A stretch of 58,984 bases of DNA from an uncultured Clostridia bacterium (GCA_937912025.1 CALDOZ010000004.1:1-58984), one strand, 5' to 3'. Positions 31,839-41,095 are shown, counted from the stretch's first letter. Made by a program: numbers and translations. The notes: generated by a model not told the origin, from the letters alone.

Positions 31839-34106
31839 ACCTTCGATTAATTGAGTGCACTCACCACCAGCAATCGCTATCATTTCGGCTGCTTTTGGAT
31901 CGATTACGTTAGCAACTACGATAAGTTTTTTGTTGAGCGATGCGCTAGGTTTAACTGTTACACAGTTAGCGTTAATTTTTACAAGACCTTTAACTCTCAT
32001 TGCTTCAAGGTCAGCGATTTCACCGTCTGCAAAGTTAGCGCTAATTGTATCGAGAGTAATTTCGTCGTAAATATAACGTTCTGCTTTTTCAATAACTTGA
32101 GTTTTAATAATCTTCTTAGCAAACTCGTCGTTGTATACCATAACTTCGTCTAAAGTAACGCTATCTTTAACCATATAGTCAAAGCCAAGTTTTTGCATGT
32201 AAGTAAGATTTTCGTCACTTAAATTTGCCTTGTAATCAACTGGTTCAAATTTCTTTTTCTTAGTATAACCTTCTTGATTTGCAAGCATATCAATAAGTTC
32301 TAATGCGCGTTTAAGCGAGAGTTTAGAACGAATCTTAACAAGCGTTGGTTGGTCTGGAGATTTACTAGACGCGTTAGAATGACGGAAATATTTAGGATCA
32401 ATCTTAGTTGGGTCAATGTTTATGTAAAGTTTAAGGAATTTACCACGAACAAGAAGTTTTGCTTGAAGGTGAAGATTCTTCTCTGGATTAGCGCGTGACA
32501 TTGAAATACCTTTCTTAGAGAAGTTTTCTCTCGATTTAGTTATACGAGAGTGAACGCCGTAGTAGTAGAATGCATTTTTAATTGCGCTATAATTTTCTTT
32601 AAGTTGATCGTCGCCCGTGCGGAGATAAATTTCAAAATTCTTCTTAGAATTAACGCGTTTAAGTTTGATAGGTTCATCTTCAGAAACAACGATATCAGTT
32701 TCGCCGTCAGTAGCGGTTGTAGTATCGTCAACAACAGTAGTAGTCGTTTCTTCTTCAGTTGTTGTAGTGTCGTCAACAACAGTAGTAGTTGTTTCTTCGG
32801 TTGTTGTAACAACAGGTTTAACTTCTTCAACTACTTCTTCTTTAAATCTAACGAATACCGCTCTAACAACGTTAAGAACAACGCCAAGAATTATAGCAAC
32901 AACCATTAACCAGAATTTTAAACCGATTGCGCCGTGTAAAATTGCAAAGTCTGTAACGAATAATAAGATAAATGAAACGTTCCAAACTAATAACGCTGGA
33001 TCAACTTCAGTAATACGGTGGTCTTTAATGTCAGCAAGCACGAACGCTGCGGCAAACGCCATAACGGCAAAGGCAACTACTAAAATAATAGTAGCGTCAG
33101 TATTTAATACTTTAATTAAAAGAGCAGGAAGTTTAATACCTTCAGCAAATATAGCAACTGCGGTAATAACCGTTGCAATACCAATAACGGTAAGGAAATC
33201 AACCTTTTTAGCAAGCGCTTTAAAGTATGAAGCGATACCGTTTGTTCCTTTGCCTAATTCTTCGTCTTCTTCCGCAGTATAAATATGAGTGTTTTTAATA
33301 GCGAAATAAGTTAATGCTACGGTAGCAACTAACGCTACTAAAAGAATAACTATTGCTACTGCTCTAAATACTTCGCCTACCATAAAGGCAACTGGAATAA
33401 GACCAATAACACCGCCGGCGAGCATGAATAACGCTACGTCAACAATGCCGATTTCTTTAGATTTAATTCTTGCAAGATATAATACGCCAAATAAGATAAC
33501 GAGCACTGCTAAGCCTGCAATAACGATTGCTTTTAAGCTGTTACCGTTTAAAATGTGGCCTACGATATTTGCTTTTTCAAGTAAAATAGCGGCAACGATT
33601 GCTAATACTGCAAAAATTATAGATACGACACCATAAGTTTTGAAGAATTTTTGATAGTAAGTTTTAAACGTTGCGTTTGATACTTTACTTTCACTAGTTA
33701 CTTGCGAATCAAAATTTTTGTTTCTAATAACGATAGCAAAAGCAATTAAAGCAACTATAACTACCATAGCAATAATTGCAAAAACTACTGCGTTTGCCGA
33801 GGCTACTAAAACGTAAATCATTAAAGCAAATAAAACGGCAAGTAAGCCTATAACCATTTCAGTAAGGCAAAGCGTTTTAGATTTTGCTTTCATAAAGCCG
33901 GCAGCAACGAAAGCCACGAACGATAATCCTAAAACAACGAAGATTGGAGCAACGTATTGGCTTGATTTAGTTGCAAACATTTCTACGTAACCGTATGCAT
34001 CGCATATTACGTAAATTGCCGAAAGTATTACGCCGAGTATAACGCCAACGCAAAACATTCCGCTAGTTAAAAGCGTTTTAACGTATGAAGATTTAGTATT
34101 CTGCAT
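31836..34106 (-). CDS. Polytopic membrane protein with C-terminal ribosomal-L15-like domain
   Basis: A 756-aa protein in four parts. Residues about 10-420 hold a dozen or so hydrophobic segments. Residues about 425-475 are a Thr/Val/Asp/Glu linker with TTTTVVDD repeats. Residues about 480-600 match a domain I recognise from uncharacterised Clostridia proteins (NYSAIKNAF, KLLVRGKFLKLYINIDP, RIRSKLSLKRALELI-like). Residues about 650-756 resemble the uL15 core and tail: DLEAMRVKGLVKINANCVTV, LNKKLIVVANV, AIAGGECTQLI, comparable to the uL15 GELTKKLTVKA and IEAAGG motifs. True uL15 is a free 145-aa ribosomal protein, so this is a membrane-tethered relative of unknown role. Monocistronic. Confidence 0.75.
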   Translation of the reverse strand: MQNTKSSYVKTLLTSGMFCVGVILGVILSAIYVICDAYGYVEMFATKSSQYVAPIFVVLGLSFVAFVAAGFMKAKSKTLCLTEMVIGLLAVLFALMIYVLVASANAVVFAIIAMVVIVALIAFAIVIRNKNFDSQVTSESKVSNATFKTYYQKFFKTYGVVSIIFAVLAIVAAILLEKANIVGHILNGNSLKAIVIAGLAVLVILFGVLYLARIKSKEIGIVDVALFMLAGGVIGLIPVAFMVGEVFRAVAIVILLVALVATVALTYFAIKNTHIYTAEEDEELGKGTNGIASYFKALAKKVDFLTVIGIATVITAVAIFAEGIKLPALLIKVLNTDATIILVVAFAVMAFAAAFVLADIKDHRITEVDPALLVWNVSFILLFVTDFAILHGAIGLKFWLMVVAIILGVVLNVVRAVFVRFKEEVVEEVKPVVTTTEETTTTVVDDTTTTEEETTTTVVDDTTTATDGETDIVVSEDEPIKLKRVNSKKNFEIYLRTGDDQLKENYSAIKNAFYYYGVHSRITKSRENFSKKGISMSRANPEKNLHLQAKLLVRGKFLKLYINIDPTKIDPKYFRHSNASSKSPDQPTLVKIRSKLSLKRALELIDMLANQEGYTKKKKFEPVDYKANLSDENLTYMQKLGFDYMVKDSVTLDEVMVYNDEFAKKIIKTQVIEKAERYIYDEITLDTISANFADGEIADLEAMRVKGLVKINANCVTVKPSASLNKKLIVVANVIDPKAAEMIAIAGGECTQLIEG
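32690..32830 (-). repeat. In-frame tandem repeat encoding TTTTVVDD units
   Basis: Two near-identical units of about 45 bp (GTTGTAGTRTCGTCAACAAC) encode the flexible acidic linker of the L15-tailed membrane protein. Repeat number could vary by slippage. Confidence 0.7.
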
Positions 34107-34238
34107 ATGTTCTCCTTCGCGGTAAGACCGCTATAAGTATATATATTTAACCTTTACGGCTAAAATTCTTTAGTTAAAAATTTTTGATTAGTTTTTATGC
34201 TATTATGTGTTTTTGACTATAACTTAAAGCCAAAACTA

Positions 34239-35552
34239 TTATTCAAAATCGAATGGGAAAGCGCCCGTTTTAATATCAAGGAAAGTTTTAACGGTAGCAT
34301 CGTTTACGCCGTTAACGTAAACGCCTTGTTGTTTTAATAATTCCGCGCCCTTGAACGCGCCGTTTCTAACCACTAACGTATTGCCAGCGTTAACTGAGAA
34401 TTTAACCGTTTTAATTGCCGTACAACCTTCAAACACGCTAGTTTCAAGCGTAGCAAGATTAAGATTTTCAAAGTCTACCGTTATAATTGACGTGCAAGAA
34501 GCAAACGCCTTTTCACCAATTTTAGTAACTGTTGAAGGAAGACAAAGAGGAACGTCGCTTACAACGTAAGAACTGTTTAAAAGAGTGCAACCTTCAAAAG
34601 CGTGAGCGCCTATTGTTTGTAAAACGGAATTATCTTTATCTTTATACGCTACGTGATATAGAGAAGATGCGTTACTAAACGCGTACGCGCCGATTTCAGT
34701 TACATTGGCAGGAATTTCAATAGTTAATAACGCCGAGCAACCGTAGAACGCGTGGTTTTGAATTTCAGTTACCGTATCAGGAATTTTAACGTTCTTTAAA
34801 GTAGTCATTCCGTAGAACGCGCATTCGCGAATAACGTTTGGTTCACCCGTTATTACAACGTTTTCTAAACTTGTAGGAATTTGGAAGGTTATATCTTCTT
34901 CAGAACTGATAACCGTTCCCGACTCGTCAACGCGTTGATGGAGTTTAGCGGTAACCGACGTAACTTTGCTAGTACCGTCACTTGAAGATGAACCGAAGAT
35001 AAAACCGAATAAACTTTCTTGATTAACAGCGTCTGCCGATTTACCAATAAACGGAATTTCTAACGTTTTAAGGTTAATACAATCTGCAAAAGCGCCTTCG
35101 CCTATTTTCTTAATATTATCGCCAACAGTTACCTTTGTAAAAATATGGTTTCCAGAAAAAGCCGAAACGCCAATTTCTTCAATCGGCAAGTCTTTGGTAG
35201 CGCCTTCGAGTTCAGTGTAAGTTTTAGGAATTACGATTTCACGCTTTAAACCGGAAAAATCGCCGTTTGCAATTTTGGTAGCATCGTCACTCGAAATGGT
35301 GTAGCCGGTAATTTTGTAATATTCGTATTCTTCTTTTTCGTAAACGACTTTACCAAACTCGTCTTTAACTTCTTGATTGTTATCGTCGTATTCTGGAGTT
35401 TCTGTATCGCGTTCGCCAGTTACAATTTCATATTTGAAGTTACCTGTTGTAACGTTTTCTTCTTGCGAAGTTTCGTCATCACAACCAACAACGAACATCG
35501 CCATCGACAACGAAAGAATGATTGCAATAACGTATGAGAGTAATTTTTTCAT
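34239..35552 (-). CDS. BspA-type leucine-rich-repeat lipoprotein
   Basis: A 437-aa surface lipoprotein (lipobox MFVVGC, about residue 24) with BspA/LRR_5 repeats from about residue 95 onward: units such as IEEIGVSAFSGNHIFTKVTV, IRECAFYGMTTLKNVKIPD, IQNHAFYGCSALLTIEIPA and IGEKAFASCTSIITVDF. Such repeats mediate adhesion or protein binding in gut and oral bacteria. It lies 132 bp downstream of the 34106 gene start region on the same strand, with its own CTCC-type ribosome site. It is probably separately transcribed. Confidence 0.85.
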   Translation of the reverse strand: MKKLLSYVIAIILSLSMAMFVVGCDDETSQEENVTTGNFKYEIVTGERDTETPEYDDNNQEVKDEFGKVVYEKEEYEYYKITGYTISSDDATKIANGDFSGLKREIVIPKTYTELEGATKDLPIEEIGVSAFSGNHIFTKVTVGDNIKKIGEGAFADCINLKTLEIPFIGKSADAVNQESLFGFIFGSSSSDGTSKVTSVTAKLHQRVDESGTVISSEEDITFQIPTSLENVVITGEPNVIRECAFYGMTTLKNVKIPDTVTEIQNHAFYGCSALLTIEIPANVTEIGAYAFSNASSLYHVAYKDKDNSVLQTIGAHAFEGCTLLNSSYVVSDVPLCLPSTVTKIGEKAFASCTSIITVDFENLNLATLETSVFEGCTAIKTVKFSVNAGNTLVVRNGAFKGAELLKQQGVYVNGVNDATVKTFLDIKTGAFPFDFE

Positions 35553-35786
35553 TAAGTTTGCTCCTTAATTTAAGCATAATTATAGTAACGTTATGAAAAA
35601 CGTTTTTTTTCAATTTTACCAAATAAAACGACACTTGTCAATAAATACTTTTAATTTATTAATTAAAAAGTACACTTTTTTTAAGGAAATTTTTATCTTT
35701 ATCGATTTTTATGTGTATTTTTTATGTTTCTTTGCTCTACATGGATAATTTTTAGTTGTTTTGATAAGTATTCATTAGGAATTTTT

Positions 35787-35817
35787 AAAGCGCCCGCTAA
35801 TTGTTAGCGAGCGCTTT
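35787..35817 (-). terminator. Terminator of the M23 gene
   Basis: Fourteen-bp stem AAAGCGCTCGCTAA type with a 3-nt loop, followed by TTTAAAAATT on the minus strand. Confidence 0.8.
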
Positions 35818-35822
35818 GAATT

Positions 35823-36518
35823 TTATTTTTCTTCTATTAATAAATATTTTTCAGGATTAATTTTTTGACCATTTTCAGTTACGGCAAAATGAAGGTGCGC
35901 GCCGTCTTTATATTCGGTGCGGTTATTGAGCGAAACGTAGCCTATCACGTCGCCTTTATTAACCGTTTGACCTATGGTGAGATTTTCGTTTGTCTCAATA
36001 CTGTTATAATGCGATTTTAAACCATTGCCGTGGTCGATAGTTAAAGTAATTCCTTCAAGTTTGCTTTCGGTTATACTTTCTATCGTTCCGCCGTAACAAG
36101 CGTAAACTTCAGCGCCTTCTTGGGCGGCAAAATCAATGGCTTTATGCCCTGAATACAAGTTAAGAGTTTGGTTATAAACTACGCTTGCCGAAACGTAATC
36201 TTTTATAATAGAGCCTTGTTGAACGGGCAAATCAAAAACTACTACCGTTACAGTAGGCTTTTCTGGCTCAACGTTGTCACCAGGCTTTTCGGTGTTTGTT
36301 CCGTCTTCGTTTCCGCTTGAATTATTGTCGTTTGTGTTGTCGCCAATATTATCTGGGTTTTCAATAACAGGCGGTGTTTCAAGTAAATTATTATCGCTAT
36401 TACTTGCAACGACCAAAGCAACCGTTACCGCAACGAGTACGGCAAGACAAATAAGAAAAACGAAATAGTATGCGTTTTTTCTAAAGAACATTGTGATTTT
36501 TTGTTTTTTTTCTGACAT
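35823..36518 (-). CDS. Membrane-anchored M23 (LytM) peptidase, SpoIIQ-like
   Basis: A 231-aa protein with one N-terminal membrane anchor (about 18-40), a low-complexity Asn/Glu/Pro linker (about 45-90) and an M23 zinc endopeptidase domain (about 110-228). Zinc ligands are complete: GHKAID (H125, D129) and GAHLHF (H208, H210). Members cut peptidoglycan cross-bridges. The size and layout resemble SpoIIQ of spore formers, but no other sporulation gene is in the window, so the call stops at family level. The ribosome site is GGAGG. Confidence 0.85.
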   Translation of the reverse strand: MSEKKQKITMFFRKNAYYFVFLICLAVLVAVTVALVVASNSDNNLLETPPVIENPDNIGDNTNDNNSSGNEDGTNTEKPGDNVEPEKPTVTVVVFDLPVQQGSIIKDYVSASVVYNQTLNLYSGHKAIDFAAQEGAEVYACYGGTIESITESKLEGITLTIDHGNGLKSHYNSIETNENLTIGQTVNKGDVIGYVSLNNRTEYKDGAHLHFAVTENGQKINPEKYLLIEEK

Positions 36519-36600
36519 AATAATAAACCTCCGTGTTTACATTGATTATTGACTGCTTATAATTTTTTTATACCTATAATTTTAAAGTTAACGCGCTTAG

Positions 36601-36999
36601 TTAATATCCGTAATATATAAAAGGATATCCTATTACTATTTCATTGCTTTTAACGGCTATATGCACGTTTACTTGCTTTCCGTCAACATACACTTTATTT
36701 GGTAATTTTTTTGAGTAATAATAAAGATTAGTTACTCCGTTATCGTTACTTTCTTTGACTAATACTCCGCCGTATTTTTTTATAACGTCGTTTTGATAAT
36801 CAAAAGAACTTTCAAAACTTTTACATATTCCGCTTGATAAAAACGCATCGCAAATTGAATAGTTTTGACTTTTATAAAATCCGCCCGACGAAAAATTTTT
36901 AGCAACGATAACTTCTTGGTTATATAGAGTAATTCCGTCCGTTATAGCGTAAAACAAACAAACTATAAAAAAGGCTACGCATAAAAATTTTTTTAACAT
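36601..36999 (-). CDS. Hypothetical secreted protein
   Basis: A 132-aa protein with a hydrophobic N-terminal signal (residues 4-20) and an exported domain containing two cysteines (SICDAF, SGICKSF) that could pair. It ends in YVDGKQVNVHIAVKSNEIVIGYPF. No family recognised. It is 82 bp upstream of the M23 gene on the same strand and may act with it. A terminator-like hairpin ends only five bases before its ATG and contains its GGTGGG ribosome site. Confidence 0.65.
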   Translation of the reverse strand: MLKKFLCVAFFIVCLFYAITDGITLYNQEVIVAKNFSSGGFYKSQNYSICDAFLSSGICKSFESSFDYQNDVIKKYGGVLVKESNDNGVTNLYYYSKKLPNKVYVDGKQVNVHIAVKSNEIVIGYPFIYYGY

Positions 37000-37004
37000 A
37001 AAAA

Positions 37005-37028
37005 ATACCCACCGTTTACGATGGGTAT
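37005..37028 (-). promoter_or_regulatory. Hairpin covering the ribosome site of the 36601 gene
   Basis: Stem ATACCCA/TGGGTAT with a 10-nt loop, followed by TTTTT and then directly by the ATG. It could terminate the upstream transcript and/or mask the GGTGGG site. Confidence 0.55.
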
Positions 37029-37064
37029 TATTGACAATATTTATTTGTTTTAAACTCGTTTTTG

Positions 37065-38303
37065 CTATTTTGCTAAATTTATAACGCCAAAATCTCTACA
37101 TAACGATAAAACTGTCACTTCACTTGTTAAGTACGGGGCAAGTTTTAAACTTTCTTTTACTATCGAATATTTGATTACTGGAAGACTTTCATTAGTCTTT
37201 TTTAACGCTAAAAAAGTTTTTTGAACGCCGTCTAACATGCTAATTATTACCGACGTTTCTTTTAAAAAATCAGAGCGAGTAAGATTTATAAGTTTTGCCA
37301 ACAATTTTTTGCGTTCTTTGCTTGGAATTTTTAATAGCGAATAAAAATAATCTTTATCTTTTCCTGAAATTTTGCAAAGCAAACTTATATCTCCGTTATA
37401 ATCGGCAACGGACGGAAGATCGGTCAAATCGTTAGTAAAAAAAGCGTGGTAAAGTTTTGCCGTTTTTATAAACGACGTCAACGCAACGTCACCTTTGCTA
37501 AACGTGTTATTTATAAGTTCTATCGCGTGAGCAATTTTTTCGTTTCCAGCGCAAGATAAAACGTTAGACGAAGCAAGAATTTGCGACGACGTAAGCGAGC
37601 AATACGCTATAATTTCTATAGGTTTTTTAAAAGTGTTTATCTGGGAAAGTAACGTTACTAATAAACGCGCCCTATCGTAGTGCTCTTTGTCCATTTGTTT
37701 AGCGCCACATAAAATTGACAATTTATATTCTATTAAAGCAATGAGTTTGCCTATGCTTTTTATATACGCGTAAGCAATTTTATTACCGCTTGCTTTTGAT
37801 ATTACGTCTTTATCAAGAACGAGAGTTTTTAGCGGGCTTACCGTAATGGACTTAAAAAAACCACCGTCGGGCACGGTTACTTTATTGCCGAGCAAACCTT
37901 CAACGTAAGGCTCTGTAAGTAAAGCGTGACAACCGCCGTTCGTGTTTGACGCGTAAAAACGCGCGTACGAAATAAAATCTTTACCGCCAAGAACTATAAT
38001 TTCACAATTTTTAATGGCGAAAACTTCTTCAGGCTTTTCAAAATTAACGTCGTCTGTGTCAATTAGAAAAACTGAATACTCCACCCCAGCCTTAGTAAGC
38101 GCCATAGTAATATCGCTACCAAATTTTATAAAATCGCTTTCTAAACTTACAATTTCAAACTTGACGTTTGGGGTTTTTAAGGCAATAGAATACACGGCGT
38201 TAAAAAACTTTTCCGCCGTGATAAACGTAGATATTTTATTTTCAACTGCTTGATTAAATTTTTTTACTTGCGCGTTAAAATCAAACGCTCGCAAAAGCGA
38301 CAT
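37065..38303 (-). CDS. Divergent sn-glycerol-1-phosphate-dehydrogenase-like protein (probable pseudoenzyme)
   Basis: A 412-aa protein whose layout follows the G1PDH/iron-alcohol-dehydrogenase fold: VEYSVFLIDTDD, IIVLGGKDFISYARFYA (nucleotide loop), TVPDGGFFKSI and a helical C-terminal half. Key residues are altered. The family GSGTxxDxxK loop reads GGKDFISYAR. The GxGD segment bearing the metal Asp reads AYIKSIGK. The metal-binding HHxxH reads EKIAH. It is therefore probably non-catalytic or of changed activity. Its stop/start gap to the PHP-like gene upstream is 9 bp, so they are co-expressed. Confidence 0.65.
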   Translation of the reverse strand: MSLLRAFDFNAQVKKFNQAVENKISTFITAEKFFNAVYSIALKTPNVKFEIVSLESDFIKFGSDITMALTKAGVEYSVFLIDTDDVNFEKPEEVFAIKNCEIIVLGGKDFISYARFYASNTNGGCHALLTEPYVEGLLGNKVTVPDGGFFKSITVSPLKTLVLDKDVISKASGNKIAYAYIKSIGKLIALIEYKLSILCGAKQMDKEHYDRARLLVTLLSQINTFKKPIEIIAYCSLTSSQILASSNVLSCAGNEKIAHAIELINNTFSKGDVALTSFIKTAKLYHAFFTNDLTDLPSVADYNGDISLLCKISGKDKDYFYSLLKIPSKERKKLLAKLINLTRSDFLKETSVIISMLDGVQKTFLALKKTNESLPVIKYSIVKESLKLAPYLTSEVTVLSLCRDFGVINLAK

Positions 38304-38312
38304 AACTTCACC

Positions 38313-39494
38313 TTAATCGTTAATAATTTTTCTAAAAAGGTCTATTCTCGTTTCAAGTTCAGGACACTTAAGTAAAGTATTAACGCCGAATATTCCGTCT
38401 TCAACGTCAAAATAAGTGGATATTGAACTACCTACAACGGCAAGCATGCATTGATATAACTTTTCGTCCGTTTCGCCTTGCGGTATTATTTGGCGTGGCA
38501 TTCCCATTCTATTTACCGCAATAGGCAAAAGCCCGTTTTGTAGAATAAAGTTGGTAGTTTTTTTAGCGTCTTCTTTGCTAAGCGACGTGTCGTCAAAACA
38601 CACCGCTTCAAAATTACGCTTTTTAAGTTCTTTAACGGCGTGAGATAAAAACTCTTCGTCGTAATTTTTAATTCTAAGTTTATAAGCCGTAATACCGCCG
38701 TAATTTTTATTAATAACGATAAATTCTTCTGCTTCTCTTAACGTTTCGCCAGCCTTAAAAACTTCAATATTGTTATAAATTATTCTCGTTAAATCTTCGC
38801 TGAGATATTTGTTGTTTTTAGCAAGCAAACAGTCTTTGTCTTCGCCGTTAACTTGTATTTTTAAAACACCGCTTAAAAAGTCTAATAAACTTTGCTCATT
38901 ATACTTTTCAAGAATTTTTTTGCTTAATATTTTAGCAACGTGTTTTTCAGTTACCGCTCCGCCCTTATTATATAATGAAGAAGCAAGCACGTCTTTAATA
39001 GAGATAAACACGCTGTATTTTTTAAGTCGTGAATTTATTTTTTTAACAAGCGCTTCAACGTGTTGTTTCTTCTCTTCGCGAATAGGTTTTAATTCTTCGT
39101 TTAAGTTCTTTATTTGATTATGCGCAATGCCGTAAACGTAGCACGACGCTTTCTTTTCGTTAAACAACGGAACGCACTCTGCATGATAGCCTACGCTACA
39201 CGGTAAACCTAAAACTTTACACGCTTTAAAAAATTCTTTACCTGCTGAAAGTGACGCGTAATCGTTAACCGCCACCGCTTTAAGTCCAGCGCGATACGCA
39301 GTATACGCGCATAACGAAGGAGAATATAACGAGTAATAATAATTGCTTGCAAAATTTAACACGACTTTGTCTTTCTTAGTTGGAACGAGCGACTTGTCGC
39401 TTTCTTCAAGTTTTAAAAGCATTTTTAAAATTTTAGCGCGTAAAAATCTTGGACTATCTACTAATGCGTTAATAAGTCTTTCCGTTTGTAACAT
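38313..39494 (-). CDS. Divergent PHP-domain protein lacking the metal motif
   Basis: A 393-aa protein whose N-terminal region aligns with PHP-domain proteins that read NNHIHTTYSFSPYSP, then AGIMDHDS. Here the same positions read NFASNYYYSLYSPS and VAVNDYAS, so the HxH and DHD metal ligands are gone. GGxxEF becomes SAGKEF. The C-terminal part contains a family-like FILQNGLLPIAVNRMG patch. Translated with the G1PDH-like gene 9 bp downstream. An AAGGGG site precedes it. Confidence 0.65.
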   Translation of the reverse strand: MLQTERLINALVDSPRFLRAKILKMLLKLEESDKSLVPTKKDKVVLNFASNYYYSLYSPSLCAYTAYRAGLKAVAVNDYASLSAGKEFFKACKVLGLPCSVGYHAECVPLFNEKKASCYVYGIAHNQIKNLNEELKPIREEKKQHVEALVKKINSRLKKYSVFISIKDVLASSLYNKGGAVTEKHVAKILSKKILEKYNEQSLLDFLSGVLKIQVNGEDKDCLLAKNNKYLSEDLTRIIYNNIEVFKAGETLREAEEFIVINKNYGGITAYKLRIKNYDEEFLSHAVKELKKRNFEAVCFDDTSLSKEDAKKTTNFILQNGLLPIAVNRMGMPRQIIPQGETDEKLYQCMLAVVGSSISTYFDVEDGIFGVNTLLKCPELETRIDLFRKIIND

Positions 39495-39594
39495 AAAATA
39501 TCCCCTTGTATATATGTATTTTAATGCTTTAGCAAATATTTGTCAATAAATTAACGATTTTTAGTTGGCGTAGCACCTAATTTTACAAAAAACC

Positions 39595-39622
39595 TTGAAA
39601 TTTTTAAAAAAAGTGATATAAT
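39595..39622 (+). promoter_or_regulatory. Promoter of the HU gene
   Basis: TTGAAA (39595-39600), 16 bp, TATAAT (39617-39622). The leader carries a GGGGGA ribosome site. Confidence 0.7.
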
Positions 39623-39664
39623 TTAATTATATATATGCTATTTAGTGCATAAGGGGGATTTTTT

Positions 39665-39940
39665 ATGAATAAAAGTGAATTTACAAGAGCGTACGCTGAT
39701 AAACTTGGCGTTACCATTAAAAAGGCGGAAGAAAACGTTGCGTTGTTTATCGAAACGATAACGGACTGCCTTAAAAACGGCGAATACGTGCATATTTCCG
39801 GCTTTGCAACTTTCGACCTAAAAGACAAAAACGCGCGCGAAGGCGTTAATCCGCTAAACGGCGAAAAAGTTATTATTCCTGCATGTAAATCGCCAAACGT
39901 AAAATTTTCTAAATCGTATAAAGAAATTTTTAATAAATAA
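39665..39940 (+). CDS. hup: HU-family DNA-binding protein
   Basis: A 91-aa nucleoid protein that bends DNA as a dimer. It has the family pattern MNKSEFTRAYADKLG, GEYVHISGFATFDLKDKNAR (the GFGTF core reads GFATF), NPLNGEKVIIPA (beta-arm with the conserved N-P at the tip) and VKFSKSYKE. Full length. It has its own promoter and strong terminator. Confidence 0.93.
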   Translation: MNKSEFTRAYADKLGVTIKKAEENVALFIETITDCLKNGEYVHISGFATFDLKDKNAREGVNPLNGEKVIIPACKSPNVKFSKSYKEIFNK

Positions 39941-39951
39941 AATTTTACAAA

Positions 39952-39997
39952 AAGTAAAAGACCTTGAAGAGAAAATCTCAACAAGGTCTTTTTGTTT
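39952..39997. terminator. Terminator after HU, copy 1 of an identical pair
   Basis: AAAGACCTTG-type stem pairing with CAAGGTCTTT, with an inner GAGA/TCTC stem. The 46 bases are identical to 42454-42499. Confidence 0.85.
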
Positions 39998-40003
39998 TTA
40001 AAT

Positions 40004-41080
40004 TTAGTTACTCTCTTCTTGTTTAGATACGGCAAAACCTGCAACACCAAGCAACACTAAAGGAATAAACGTTGTTTTAGCAATTTCAAAATAGTCTAAA
40101 AGTTTATCTGTTACGGCCGTTGACGAAGTAATTCCCGCTACTCCTATATATAAAATAAGGTCTACTATTAAAACGGTTATAACGAGCTTCATTAACGCTT
40201 TAAAGTGTAACGATTCTTCAACTATATTATCATCGCAAATATCACAAACGATATTTAGTATACGGTATGTAAAAACCACTCTAAATATTGGTAAAATTAA
40301 ACCTTCAAATATAATATATATTGCGCCACTACCTGCCTCGAAATTAACACTTCCTAAAAGTGAAAATCCGTTTATAACCCCGTCTACAACGTCAGTCATA
40401 AATAAATTAGAAAGCATCATAATTACTATTGCCTTTAAAACAATAACTGTCGGTTTTGTAACGATAAAACCTATAGACAACCCTTCCCCACTCGACATTT
40501 GTTTTGTTATGCACCCAACCGCTAAAATTGCAACGCAAGCAATATAGCCAACCGTGCCTAAAAACGTCAATTCAATATGGTTAAGAGCAGCGCTTAAAAT
40601 TAAATACATTGTTGCGTTTTTTAATAACATTTTAAAGGTTTTTTCAATTTCGTCACAATCTTTATCTTTCCATTTTCTAAAACCTGTAAAAAATTCTTTA
40701 AGCATTTTAACGCCAAATATAAGATACATAATTCCGTGAATTAACGACGATAAATATTGGTACCACATTGAAAGATTTATTGAGAAAATACTGAGAATAA
40801 CGTCAATAATTGTAAGAACGCTAACTTCTTTTCCGTTTAAAGAACATAAACCTAAAACGTATACCGCTAAAATCGCAACTTGACCTATTACGTATAAAAA
40901 CGATGTTAAAGCGGATGATTTTTTTGTTGTAGTATCATCATCGTCATCATCATCGTATCCGTAATATTGTTCGTTGCGATTTCTATTTTCATTACGCTTT
41001 TTGTTTGTGTAATCATTTTCTTCTTCGTAACCGTTGAAGCCCGAATTTAATGGCATAGAATTTAATTCAAAATCTGACAT
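40004..41080 (-). CDS. Hypothetical polytopic membrane protein
   Basis: A 358-aa protein. A 55-residue hydrophilic N-terminus, rich in Asn/Arg/Glu and ending in a run of seven Asp, precedes about eight membrane helices. There are short charged loops (FRKWKDKDCDEIEK) and a C-terminal tail. No family recognised. It follows the secreted protein gene at 41096 by 15 bp and should be co-transcribed from the XRE-regulated promoter, so the two probably form one envelope complex or response. Confidence 0.7.
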   Translation of the reverse strand: MSDFELNSMPLNSGFNGYEEENDYTNKKRNENRNRNEQYYGYDDDDDDDTTTKKSSALTSFLYVIGQVAILAVYVLGLCSLNGKEVSVLTIIDVILSIFSINLSMWYQYLSSLIHGIMYLIFGVKMLKEFFTGFRKWKDKDCDEIEKTFKMLLKNATMYLILSAALNHIELTFLGTVGYIACVAILAVGCITKQMSSGEGLSIGFIVTKPTVIVLKAIVIMMLSNLFMTDVVDGVINGFSLLGSVNFEAGSGAIYIIFEGLILPIFRVVFTYRILNIVCDICDDNIVEESLHFKALMKLVITVLIVDLILYIGVAGITSSTAVTDKLLDYFEIAKTTFIPLVLLGVAGFAVSKQEESN

Positions 41081-41095
41081 TTTTATTTACCCCCA

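Noticed and set aside
32550..33282. Long plus-strand frames opposite the L15-tailed protein
   Set aside because: Mirror of Val/Thr/Ala-rich coding DNA; low-complexity translation, no start signal.
35553..35786. Gap upstream of the BspA-type gene
   Set aside because: A/T-rich, no gene or repeat; only general promoter-like hexamers seen.
35823..36999. Sporulation locus (spoIIQ-spoIID type)
   Set aside because: Only an M23 domain resembles SpoIIQ; SpoIID, MurA or SpoIIID-like neighbours are absent.
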